From positions 124,001-188,000 of the forward strand of contig NZ_WBMT01000015.1 of assembly GCF_008923185.1 (NCBI RefSeq): 64,000 nt of DNA. Direction: 5' to 3'. The notes beneath the pieces were generated by a model. The model worked only from the letters and a program-made list of their open reading frames with translations. It had not been told where the DNA came from and ran no database searches. Within the stretch, counting starts at the first letter, position 1, and each line of letters starts with the position of its first letter. Source of the DNA: Actinomadura rudentiformis. GTDB taxonomy: Bacteria > Actinomycetota > Actinomycetes > Streptosporangiales > Streptosporangiaceae. A program made the translations under genes and the position numbers. Below, piece by piece: positions 7,267 through 14,570 of this stretch.

Positions 7267-7896
7267 GTGGAGAAGCCGTCCTCGTTGCGCACGCATTCCG
7301 CCGAGCCGTTGTCGGGCGGGTCGCACGGCCTGACCCGGGAAGAGGTCGCGGCACAGCAGCGAAGCCGTCTGCTGGTGGCGATGGTGGAGGTGGCCGCCGA
7401 GAAGGGGTACGTCGCGACCTCGGTCGCCGATGTGCTCAAGCGCTCCCGGGTGTCGCGGCTGACCTTCTACGAGAACTTCGCCAACAAGGAAGCGTGCTTC
7501 ATCGCCGCGTACGAGCTGGTCACCGACATCCTGGCGGAGCGGATGGAGGCGGCGCTGCGGCTCGGAGGCACCCCGCTGGAGCGGTTCGACCGGGTGATCG
7601 GCGCGTACCTGGCGGGGCTGGCGGCGGAGCCCGAGGCGGCGCGGGTCTTTCTCGTGGAGGTGTACGCGGCGGGCGTCGAGGTGCTGGGCCGGAGGCTGAC
7701 CGTGCAGGCCACGTTGACCGAATGGGTGGCCGAGCTGTTCGGTGCCGTCACCGCAGAGCAAAGGCTCGCGTGCGAGTCGGCCGTCGGTGCGCTGATCTCG
7801 TTGGTCACGACCCGTGTTCTTACCGGCGATCACGCGGGGCTGGCGGCGCTCAGGGAGCCGTTCGTCGCCATGGTCGCCCGGTTGATGAACGCATAG
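7267..7896 (+). CDS. TetR family transcriptional regulator
   Basis: A 209-residue repressor from GTG 7267. The HTH is at residues ~37-70 (MVEVAAEKGYVATSVADVLK, then SRLTFYENFANKEACF). The C-terminal half is a helical ligand-binding domain. It is followed by an operator-like palindrome (7915-7932) and the SDR/CMD gene pair, which it probably represses. The N-terminal ~22 residues precede the conserved fold and may be unstructured. Confidence 0.9.
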   Translation: MEKPSSLRTHSAEPLSGGSHGLTREEVAAQQRSRLLVAMVEVAAEKGYVATSVADVLKRSRVSRLTFYENFANKEACFIAAYELVTDILAERMEAALRLGGTPLERFDRVIGAYLAGLAAEPEAARVFLVEVYAAGVEVLGRRLTVQATLTEWVAELFGAVTAEQRLACESAVGALISLVTTRVLTGDHAGLAALREPFVAMVARLMNA

Positions 7897-7932
7897 ACAC
7901 TGGCGTCTACAGCGATAGACATCAATGTCTAT
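7894..7932. promoter_or_regulatory. Operator-like inverted repeats between TetR and SDR genes
   Basis: TAGACACTGGCGTCTA (7894-7909, 5-bp arms) overlaps the TetR stop codon. ATAGACATCAATGTCTAT (7915-7932, perfect 8-bp arms) precedes the SDR start at 7953. The shared AGAC/GTCT half-sites suggest two binding sites for the adjacent TetR protein. Confidence 0.6.
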
Positions 7933-7952
7933 GGCTGTCTAGGTTGTGTGCC

Positions 7953-8813
7953 GTGACGAGTTTGTCCGGCAAGACGTGCCTGATCACCGGCGCGGCGAGC
8001 GGGCTGGGCCGGAGTACGGCGCTGGTCGCGGCGGCACGAGGCGCCGCCCTGGTGCTCACCGACATCGACGCCGGCGGCCTGGCGGAGACGGCCGGTGCCA
8101 TTCGCGCCACCGGCGCGACGGTGGTCCTCGCCGAGCCCGTGGACGTCGCCGACCACGCCGACGTGCTGCGCCTGGCCGAACGCGTGCACGCCGAGGTCGG
8201 AAGCGTGGACGTGGTCATGAACGTCGCGGGGGTGTCGGCCTGGGGCACGGTCGACCGGCTCGCGCACCGGCACTGGCGGCGGATGGTGGACGTGAATCTC
8301 ATGGGCCCGATCCACGTCATCGAGGCGTTCGTCCCGCCGATGATCGACGCCGGGCGCGGCGGTCATCTGGTCAATGTGTCTTCGGCGGCGGGCCTGTTCG
8401 GGCTGCCCTGGCACGCCGCGTACAGCGCGAGCAAGTTCGGCCTGCGCGGGGTGTCGGAGGTGCTCCGCTTCGACCTGCGTCGACATCGGATCGGCGTGAG
8501 CCTGGTGTGCCCCGGCGGCATCGACACACCGCTGGTGAACAGCGTGGACATCGTCGGCGTCGACCGGGAGGCGCCCCGGGCCCGGCGGGCGATCGCACTG
8601 TTCCGCAAGCGCGCGGTCTCACCGGACCAGGCGGCACGGGCCCTCGTGCGGGGCGTCGAACGCGACAAGTATCTGATCTTCACGTCCGGCGACGTCCGGT
8701 TGGTGCATCTGGTCCAGCGCCACGTTCCCGGGGTGTACAACTTGATCATGCGGGCACTGAACGCCGCGATGACCAGATACCTCGACGAGCCGGAGAAGGA
8801 CGCCCGTGCCTGA
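7953..8813 (+). CDS. Short-chain dehydrogenase/reductase
   Basis: A 286-residue classical SDR with the cofactor-binding TGAASGLG near residue 12, NVAGVS, and the catalytic YSASK (Ser-Tyr-Lys tetrad region, SSAAG upstream). An Asp at the end of the second beta strand (LTDIDAGG) predicts NAD(H) preference. GTG 7953 was chosen because it directly precedes the Rossmann fold and follows the operator. The long C-terminal tail (LVQRHVPGVYNLIMRALN) is typical of SDRs acting on hydrophobic substrates. It overlaps the CMD gene by 8 bp, so they are translationally coupled. Confidence 0.9.
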   Translation: MTSLSGKTCLITGAASGLGRSTALVAAARGAALVLTDIDAGGLAETAGAIRATGATVVLAEPVDVADHADVLRLAERVHAEVGSVDVVMNVAGVSAWGTVDRLAHRHWRRMVDVNLMGPIHVIEAFVPPMIDAGRGGHLVNVSSAAGLFGLPWHAAYSASKFGLRGVSEVLRFDLRRHRIGVSLVCPGGIDTPLVNSVDIVGVDREAPRARRAIALFRKRAVSPDQAARALVRGVERDKYLIFTSGDVRLVHLVQRHVPGVYNLIMRALNAAMTRYLDEPEKDARA

Positions 8814-9351
8814 GCCCCGTATACCACCCGGTGGACTTCGTGAGGTCGGGCTGCCCAACTGGGTGGCCATCCAGCTGGTAGGCCTCGCGGGCGGCACCAC
8901 CGCCCCGAACCTCTTCCTGACCTTGGCGAGGCATCGCAAGCTCTTCCGGGCCTGGGTCCGGTTCGGCGGGCGGCTGATGCCGCGCGGCATCCTCCCGCGT
9001 CGCGAGACCGAGCTTGTGATCTTGAGGGTCGCGCATCTGCGGGACTGCGCGTACGAGTTCGAACACCACATCCGGCTCGGTCGCCGTGCCGGTGTGGACG
9101 CGGACGACGTCACGCGGCTCGGCGTCGGCCCGGTCGCCGACGGCTGGACGCCGCGCGAGCGGACCATGCTCACCGCCGTCGATCACATGCACGAGCATGG
9201 CGATCTCGATGACGCCGCCTGGGCCGGGCTGCGCCGGCATCTGTCTCCCCGGGAGTGCGTCGAGCTGTGCATGCTCGCCGGGCATTACGAGATGCTCGCC
9301 ACCGTGATCAAGTCGCTGCGCATCGAGCTCGACCGGCCGCGCCGGCGATGA
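8806..9351 (+). CDS. Carboxymuconolactone decarboxylase/AhpD-like protein
   Basis: A 181-residue all-helical protein with the CMD-family core LRVAHLRDCAYEFEHH. AhpD peroxidase homologues have a CxxC here; this protein has one cysteine only (DCAYEFEHH), so peroxidase activity is unlikely and the acid-base EHH residues probably serve a decarboxylase- or lactonase-like role. The GTG start lies within the end of the SDR gene. Such SDR-CMD pairs are common in actinomycetes for breakdown of small hydrophobic compounds; the substrate is unknown. Its 3' end overlaps the convergent hydrolase gene by 44 bp. Confidence 0.85.
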   Translation: MPEPRIPPGGLREVGLPNWVAIQLVGLAGGTTAPNLFLTLARHRKLFRAWVRFGGRLMPRGILPRRETELVILRVAHLRDCAYEFEHHIRLGRRAGVDADDVTRLGVGPVADGWTPRERTMLTAVDHMHEHGDLDDAAWAGLRRHLSPRECVELCMLAGHYEMLATVIKSLRIELDRPRRR

Positions 9352-10099
9352 AGTCAGTGATCAGCTTGGCCCAGGACTCCGGGCGTTCGGCGAACGGGAG
9401 ATGACCCGTGTCGAGCTCGGCCAGGCGGGCGCCGGTGATCTGGGCGGCGACCTCGCGGTGCAGGGACGGCGGCACGAGCCGGTCGCGGGTCGTTGAGATC
9501 ACCAGGGTGGGGACGCTGATCCGGGCCAGATCGGCGCGGACGTCGACCCGGGGCAGGATCTCGGTGTGCTCAGGGGTGCCGGGCGGCAGAGAGCCTGCGG
9601 TCGCGTGCACGACCCCGGCAAGGTCGGCCGCGGGTATCGAGTCCAGCGCGGCCGGGCTGTTGGCCAGGAGCAGCAGGAACTCGGCCAGCAGGGTGTGATC
9701 GCCGGAGGCGTGGAGCTTGGACCAGATCGACGCCGCGAGGCGGAAGTGGGTGTCGGGGCGGGCGAACGGGGCGGTCAGGACGAGGGCGGTCACCCGTTCG
9801 GGATGGCGGGTCGCGGCGCGCACGGCGACGGCGGTGCCGAGGGAGTAGCCGGAGATCGCAAAGGTCTCCAGGCCTTCGGCGACGGCGGCGTCCACGAGCT
9901 CGTCCGCCAGTTCGTCCAACTCGAACGGGGTTGCGGCGCGGGGCGTCTCGCCCGTGCCGGGGTAGTCCACACCCACGACGGTGTGCTCGGCCGCGAGGGC
10001 GTCCAGGATCGGGCCGTAGTTGGCGGCGATGCCGCCGCCCGCGCCATGGGCGAGGGCCAGGCCGGGACCGGAGCCCTGGACGGTTCGGGCGAGGGACAT
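9308..10099 (-). CDS. Alpha/beta hydrolase
   Basis: A 263-residue alpha/beta-fold hydrolase. The oxyanion region is LAHGAGGG, the nucleophile elbow is GYSLG (Ser), the acid is in STTRDRLVP and the histidine in DTGHLPFAE. ATG 10099 was chosen because it precedes the first beta strand and follows two operator-like repeats. The C-terminus overlaps the convergent CMD gene. Substrate unknown; esterase or epoxide-hydrolase-like. Confidence 0.88.
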   Translation of the reverse strand: MSLARTVQGSGPGLALAHGAGGGIAANYGPILDALAAEHTVVGVDYPGTGETPRAATPFELDELADELVDAAVAEGLETFAISGYSLGTAVAVRAATRHPERVTALVLTAPFARPDTHFRLAASIWSKLHASGDHTLLAEFLLLLANSPAALDSIPAADLAGVVHATAGSLPPGTPEHTEILPRVDVRADLARISVPTLVISTTRDRLVPPSLHREVAAQITGARLAELDTGHLPFAERPESWAKLITDFIAGAAGRARCAAT

Positions 10100-10116
10100 G
10101 AGGTCTCCCTGGTTTC

Positions 10117-10162
10117 TATAGCGTCTGCTACAGATTAGCCATATTTTGTAGTGGACGCTACA
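10117..10162. promoter_or_regulatory. Two operator-like inverted repeats before the hydrolase gene
   Basis: TATAGCGTCTGCTACA (10117-10132) and TGTAGTGGACGCTACA (10147-10162) are the same 16-bp TGTAGCGTC-type palindrome in opposite orientation, 30 bp apart, just upstream of start 10099. They look like TetR-family sites, but no matching regulator gene is adjacent. Confidence 0.55.
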
Positions 10163-10171
10163 TATTGAGGC

Positions 10172-10351
10172 CGGGAACAACGTGGAGGCGGTCGCGGTTA
10201 CATCTGATGGTCGGTGTGCCTGGTGTCCCCCGGGCCTAACCATTGCCTTTGCGGAATACCGTTCGGCTGGAGCCGCATTGAGCCTTCCGCCGTGAGGCGA
10301 CCCGCGCATCGGCCCCGACGAAGGACCCCGTGTCGAGCGGGGTCTTTCGTC
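10172..10351 (+). ncRNA. Structured intergenic element, copy A, with terminator hairpin
   Basis: Positions 10172-10314 match 11271-11415 over ~145 bp (for example GCCTTTGCGGAATACCG and GGCTGGAGCCGCATTG). TGCGG 10250-10254 pairs with CCGCA 10273-10277. CGCC-GTGA-GGCG (10288-10299) is a hairpin with a GNRA tetraloop; copy B has GAGA in that loop. A 14-bp terminator-like hairpin follows (10317-10351) with CTTTCGTC on the plus strand. The plus-strand reading suggests a small RNA or leader, but no plus-strand gene follows this copy. Confidence 0.38.
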
Positions 10352-10393
10352 GTTCAGGGGTGACTCCCGACGTTCAGGAGCGGCGTCCGACGT

Positions 10394-11188
10394 TCAGGAG
10401 CAGCCCTCGAACTCCGGGACCGACTCGGTCAGCTGGAGCCCGGCGGGGCCGAACCACTTGCGCAGCAGGCGGGAGGCCGTGCCGTCCTGGTACATCTGCG
10501 TGATCGCCTTGTTGACGCGCTCGCAGCCCTCGACGTCGCCCTTGCGCAGGCCCACCCCATAACGTTCGTCGGTGAAGGGGGTGTTGGTGATGCGTACCCG
10601 GTCCTGCGCCCTGGCCGCGAACCCCGCGAGGACCAGGTCGCCTGTGGAGACCGCGTCGACCTGGCCGGCGAGCAGCTTCTTGAAGCAGTCGCTGTAGGAC
10701 GGCGACGGCACGAGCCGGGGTGTGATCCCCAGGCCCCGGGTGACGCGTTGAGTCGAGACCGAACCGCTCGCCTCGCACATGCGGCGGCCTCTCAGATCCC
10801 GGACCGAGCGGATGCCCTGCTCGTTCCTCCGGATCATGATGTCCTGGTGGGCCACGTAGTACGGCCCGCCGAACGTGACCTTCGTCGCACGTTCGGCGGT
10901 GATGGAGTACGAGGCCAGCACGAGGTCGACCCTGCCCGCGCCGAGCTGCCGTTCCCGGTCCTCCGACGTGACGGTCTGGAACGTGACGCGCGTCGCCCCG
11001 AGCCGCCGGGCGATGTACGTGCCGACGTCGACCTCGAAGCCCTTGTGGGAGCCGCCTTCCAGCAAGCCCAGGCCGGGTTGGTCGGACTTCACGCCGACCA
11101 CGATCGTCTTCTTCTGTGAGGCCGTTGCGGCCGCCGTGCAGCCCGTCAGCGCGAGGGTGAGGATCACCGCTCCTGTCGCACGGGCCAT
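10394..11188 (-). CDS. Amino-acid-type ABC transporter solute-binding lipoprotein (orphan)
   Basis: A 264-residue family-3 extracellular solute-binding protein. Residues 1-17 form a lipoprotein signal (MARATGAVILTLALTGC). IVVGVKSDQPGLG, GFEVDVGTYIARRLG and RVDLVLASYSITAERA are standard SBP_bac_3 motifs, closest to glutamate/glutamine-binding types. The C-terminus is cysteine-containing (EGCERVNKAI, FEGCS). No permease or ATPase gene is adjacent, so it must work with a transporter elsewhere or be a sensor. It is bracketed by the two copies of the structured repeat. Confidence 0.88.
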   Translation of the reverse strand: MARATGAVILTLALTGCTAAATASQKKTIVVGVKSDQPGLGLLEGGSHKGFEVDVGTYIARRLGATRVTFQTVTSEDRERQLGAGRVDLVLASYSITAERATKVTFGGPYYVAHQDIMIRRNEQGIRSVRDLRGRRMCEASGSVSTQRVTRGLGITPRLVPSPSYSDCFKKLLAGQVDAVSTGDLVLAGFAARAQDRVRITNTPFTDERYGVGLRKGDVEGCERVNKAITQMYQDGTASRLLRKWFGPAGLQLTESVPEFEGCS

Positions 11189-11270
11189 GCCAGATCGCAC
11201 ACCTCCACGCTGCCGCGTCCAGACGGCCCTGCAGCGGCCCATTGGCGGCCGTGAGGTGAACGGCCGGTGA

Positions 11271-11454
11271 CGGGAACAATCCCAGGCGGGTGACGGTTAC
11301 ATCTGACGGCCGGTGTGCCTGGGTGTCCCCGGGCCTCACCTTTTGCCTTTGCGGAATACCGTCCGGCTGGAGCCGCATTGTGCCTTTCGCCGAGAGGCGA
11401 CCCCACACATCGGCTGGGACGTGGGACCCCGCCGGACAGACGTCCGGCGGGGTC
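11271..11454 (+). ncRNA. Structured intergenic element, copy B, with terminator hairpin
   Basis: Second copy of the 145-bp element (see 10172-10351). Stem TGCGG/CCGCA lies at 11350-11354 and 11373-11377, exactly 1100 bp from copy A. TCGCC-GAGA-GGCGA (11387-11400) has a GNRA loop. The 13-bp hairpin GACCCCGCCGGAC/GTCCGGCGGGGTC (11425-11454) is followed by TTCG, 34 bp before the TenA-like gene. This order resembles a leader-attenuator for that gene. It does not match the TPP riboswitch consensus seen at 24683-24804. Confidence 0.4.
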
Positions 11455-11488
11455 TTCGTCATTGCGGGCCCGGTGGGAGACTTCGGGC

Positions 11489-12100
11489 ATGAGTCTCGCG
11501 GCGCATCTGGAAGAACTCGGCCTGCCGTTGGTCGAGGAGCAGCTGAAGCACCCGACCGTGGCGGGCATCGCGAGCGGTGACCTGGACGAGGCGGTGTTCC
11601 GGTCATGGCTGGAGCAGGACTACCTCTTCCTCCTCGACTATGTGCGGGTCTTCTCGCGGCTGGCCTGGCAGGCTCCCGCGGCGCATCTCGGGGACCTCGT
11701 CGATCTCGCGCACTCCACGTTCCACGAGGAGCTCTCCCTGCACCGCTCGCTGGCCGCGGAGTTCGCCGCCGACCTGGAGGGCGCGAGCAAGGGACCGGCG
11801 TGCGCCGCCTACACCCGCTTCCTCCTGGACAGCGCCGCCTCGTACGGCGATGGGCTCGCCGCGCTCTACCCGTGCATGTGGGGCTACTCGACGCTCGGGC
11901 TCCGGCTCGCCGAGAACCCCCCGGCCGAGCCGCGCTACAGGCGCTGGGTCGACACCTACGCAGACTCCGGCTTCGCCGAGCTGACCAGGCGCTGTGCCCA
12001 GATGCTCGATGAGGCCGGCCCGGATCGGGAGCGTGCTGAGCAGTTCTTCCTGGAGGGGATGCGGCACGAGCTCGACTTCTGGAACGTCCCGGTGAGTTAG
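11489..12100 (+). CDS. TenA/thiaminase-II-like family protein
   Basis: A 203-residue helical protein of the TenA/THI-4 family. FRSWLEQDYLFLLDYVRVF carries the conserved D-Y region that binds the pyrimidine, YPCMWGYSTLG is the family motif around the active-site pocket, and the C-terminal ELDFWN matches the terminal E-x-x-F-W. Family members hydrolyse thiamin or aminopyrimidine degradation products for salvage. ATG 11489 precedes the first conserved helix. The gene may belong to the thiamin-salvage repertoire together with the TPP-controlled transporter at 24813. The stop overlaps the convergent OYE gene by 4 bp. Confidence 0.85.
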   Translation: MSLAAHLEELGLPLVEEQLKHPTVAGIASGDLDEAVFRSWLEQDYLFLLDYVRVFSRLAWQAPAAHLGDLVDLAHSTFHEELSLHRSLAAEFAADLEGASKGPACAAYTRFLLDSAASYGDGLAALYPCMWGYSTLGLRLAENPPAEPRYRRWVDTYADSGFAELTRRCAQMLDEAGPDRERAEQFFLEGMRHELDFWNVPVS

Positions 12101-13185
12101 ATGCGCGAATCAGAGAGGGCGGGATAGTCGACGTAGCCCTCGGCGCCGCCGCCATAGGCGGGACCTCGGTTCGGCGGGCTCAAGGGTGCGCCTGAGGCGA
12201 TGCGGGCGGGCAGGTCGGGATTGGCGATGAAGTGCCGCCCGAACGAGAAGAGGTCGGCCAGACCTGCGCTGAGAACGTTCTCCCCCGCGCTCGGCGTGGT
12301 GGGTTCCGGGCCGTTGAAGTTTCCGATCAAGGTGCCCGACCAGCGCGGCCGCAGGTCGGCGAGGGCGCCGTACGCGCCGCGTTCGATCACGTGCAGGTAG
12401 GCGAGCCCGAGCGGATCCAGCGTGTCCACGAGCGTCCGGTAGGTGTCCTGCGCGTTCTCCTCCGCGATCTCGTTCTCCGGGTTGTCGGGGGAGATCCGAA
12501 GCCCGGTCCGGTCCGCTCCGATCTCGGCCGCGACGGCTTCCACGACCTCGATCGCGAACCGCAGCCGCCCGTTGCGCGAGCCGCCGTAGCGGTCGGTGCG
12601 CACGTTGGTGTTCTCGGCGAGGAACTGCTGGATCAGGTAGCCGTTCGCACCGTGGATCTCGACGCCGTCGAAGCCGGCCGCGATCGCGTTCCGTGCCTCG
12701 GCGGCGAAGTCCGCAACCGTCGCCTCGGCTTCCGCGGTCGTCAGCGGACGCGGGGTGACATGATCCACCAAGCCCTGGGCCGTGAAGATCTGCTCACCTT
12801 CAATACGGACGGCGGAAGGAGCCACGGGCCGCTGCCCGTCCGGCAGCACATACGGGTGCGACATGCGCCCCACGTGCCAGAGCTGGGCATGGATACGCCC
12901 GCCGGCCGCGTGAACGGCGTCGGTCACCTCCCGCCACGCCGCCACCTGCGCCTCGGTCACCAGTCCCGGGATGCCGGGTCCGCCCTTGCCCAGCACGTTC
13001 GGGTACACGCCCTCACTGACGATCAACCCGGCCCCGGCGCGCTGCGCGTAGTAATCCTTGGCCAGCGGGCTGGGCACGCCGGTCAGATCGTCGGCCCTTC
13101 CCCTGGTCATGGGGGCCATGACGATGCGGTTCGGAAGGTCGAGGGCACCGCGCCGGTACGCGCGCAACAAGGGACTGATGGTCAT
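12097..13185 (-). CDS. Old yellow enzyme family alkene reductase (FMN)
   Basis: A 362-residue TIM-barrel flavoenzyme. IVMAPMTRGRA near residue 21 contacts FMN, QLWHVGR and EIHGANGYLIQQFL supply barrel and active-site residues (H and N in HGAN), followed by DRYGGSRNGRLRF. ADLFSFGRHFIANPDLPARI is the C-terminal phosphate-binding segment. Such enzymes reduce activated alkenes or nitro compounds using NADPH. It is of full length and monocistronic. Confidence 0.93.
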   Translation of the reverse strand: MTISPLLRAYRRGALDLPNRIVMAPMTRGRADDLTGVPSPLAKDYYAQRAGAGLIVSEGVYPNVLGKGGPGIPGLVTEAQVAAWREVTDAVHAAGGRIHAQLWHVGRMSHPYVLPDGQRPVAPSAVRIEGEQIFTAQGLVDHVTPRPLTTAEAEATVADFAAEARNAIAAGFDGVEIHGANGYLIQQFLAENTNVRTDRYGGSRNGRLRFAIEVVEAVAAEIGADRTGLRISPDNPENEIAEENAQDTYRTLVDTLDPLGLAYLHVIERGAYGALADLRPRWSGTLIGNFNGPEPTTPSAGENVLSAGLADLFSFGRHFIANPDLPARIASGAPLSPPNRGPAYGGGAEGYVDYPALSDSRI

Positions 13186-13507
13186 GTGGTCCTACCTCTT
13201 TCGGTCAGATCTAGCGGGTCGCATGGTCGCGGACGCTTCCACGCGCATTACGGGCGAACGCGTCGCACCAGCCCGAGCGCGTCGCATGGCGGGCGAGCGT
13301 GTGGCGCAGGGTTGCGCTTCTGGCGGGTGAGCAAGGCGATTGGGGCAGGGTCTGGTAGAGCGCGAGCGTGCTCTGCCAGGGGCGAGCGTGTGGCTTCAGC
13401 GCGAGAGCGTGGGATCTGGCGCGGACGTGTTGTGCTGGGGCGATGTGTGGCAGCAGCGGGACCGCGGTGCGTTCGAGGGCGCGTCACATTCAGGGCGGGC
13501 GTGTCTG
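13186..13507. other. Gene-free stretch with degenerate GCGAGCGTG repeats
   Basis: About 320 bp containing several imperfect copies of GCGAGCGTG (near 13276, 13362, 13383 and 13402) and a strong G-over-C bias on the plus strand. It lies upstream of the OYE gene and downstream of the RidA gene. No coding frame with normal codon bias or family similarity was found; it is probably decayed sequence. Confidence 0.4.
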
Positions 13508-13894
13508 TTAGGGGGCGAGTGCGGTTACTTCGACTTCGATCTGCCAGTCGGGCTGGGCGAGCGCGGAGATCTCTAGCAGGGTGTCGGCGGGGTAGGGCTC
13601 GCTGAGGAACTCCTCGCGTAGCCGGATCACCTTGTCGAGGTTGGCCGCCATGTCGGTCACGTAGATGCCGACCTTGACGACGTCGCCGAGGCCGGTGCCG
13701 GCCTCGGCCAGGACGCGCTCGATATTGGCGAATGCCTGACGGCCCTGGGCCAGGAAGTCGTCGGAGACGGTCTTGCCCTGCTCGTCGATGCCTGCCTGGC
13801 CCGAGACGTGGATGAGGCCGCCGGCCTTGATCGCTTGTGAGATCCGGTACGGCGCGTACCAGTCCGGGGTGGTGGCGATCTTCTCGATGCTCAT
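13508..13894 (-). CDS. RidA/YjgF family protein
   Basis: A 128-residue RidA-superfamily protein (HVSGQAGIDEQGK, then VVKVGIYVTDMAAN and the C-terminal IEVEVTALAP). Canonical RidA imine deaminases carry a catalytic Arg in a P-A-R segment; here the segment reads YPADTLLEISALAQ, with Asp at that position. It therefore belongs to a non-canonical Rid subgroup and may not deaminate 2-aminoacrylate. AAGGAGGA precedes ATG 13894 and touches the operator cluster. Divergent from a MarR regulator. Confidence 0.87.
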   Translation of the reverse strand: MSIEKIATTPDWYAPYRISQAIKAGGLIHVSGQAGIDEQGKTVSDDFLAQGRQAFANIERVLAEAGTGLGDVVKVGIYVTDMAANLDKVIRLREEFLSEPYPADTLLEISALAQPDWQIEVEVTALAP

Positions 13895-13907
13895 GATCCT
13901 CCTTCAT

Positions 13908-13957
13908 GCATGTACATGCGTTGCATGCACATGCAGATATTGGTCTTGCATGTACTG
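13908..13957. promoter_or_regulatory. Three GCATGTAC-type operator repeats between RidA and MarR genes
   Basis: GCATGTACATGC (13908-13919, perfect palindrome), GCATGCACATGC (13923-13934) and GCATGTACTG (13948-13957) fill the divergent promoter region. The first abuts the RidA Shine-Dalgarno sequence, so bound MarR would block RidA expression. Confidence 0.7.
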
Positions 13958-13986
13958 TGGTGTCAACAGGTGAAGGCGAGGACGAC

Positions 13987-14409
13987 ATGGACGCGCTGGT
14001 CTGGGACCAGGTCGTGACGTTGCACGGCCGGGTCGAGAACGAGCTGGCGAAGGCGCTTCAGCGCCGCCACGGCATCGGGCTCTCGGAGTTCCGGGCGTTG
14101 TGCCGCCTCTCCCACGCCGACGACGGTGAGCTGCGAATGCAGGAGCTGGCCGACCTCATCGGCCTCAACCAGAGCTCGGTCAGCCGCCTTGTCGCGCGTC
14201 TGGAGACCGCCGGTTTCACTCGCCGCGACCTCTGCGCGAACGACCGTCGCGGCGTCTACACGGTCATCACCGACGAAGGGCGCGCCGCTGTGGAGAACGC
14301 GTCGCCGACGTACTACGAGACTCTCAGCCGCTCCCTGGACGACGCCTCAAGCGACCCGCGCGTATCCGGCTTGGTCGCGGCCCTCCGCACTGACGTCCCG
14401 GTCGGCTGA
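13987..14409 (+). CDS. MarR family transcriptional regulator
   Basis: A 140-residue winged-helix regulator. LRMQELADLIGLNQSSVSRL is the recognition-helix region and RRDLCANDRRGVYTVITDEG is the wing. ATG 13987 was preferred to the upstream in-frame ATG at 13906, which would run through the operator repeats. It is divergent from the RidA gene and probably represses it. Confidence 0.9.
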   Translation: MDALVWDQVVTLHGRVENELAKALQRRHGIGLSEFRALCRLSHADDGELRMQELADLIGLNQSSVSRLVARLETAGFTRRDLCANDRRGVYTVITDEGRAAVENASPTYYETLSRSLDDASSDPRVSGLVAALRTDVPVG

Positions 14410-14570
14410 CGCGACCACGTTTGGCCAGATCAGGCCTTATCCCTGGCTGTGGCCGGTTGTGGGCGGCGCCGGGGTGACTGCGCCCTTTCCTCTGTAGCGG
14501 GTCGGCGTTACTTTCCAGGAACGGAAGTTCCGGGGGGTTTGCGTCGATTCGTCCTAACAAAGGAGTTGGC

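Noticed and set aside
11315..11488. N-terminal extension of the TenA-like protein
   Set aside because: The upstream in-frame codons run through the structured repeat and terminator hairpin and match no family member; ATG 11489 fits the family length.
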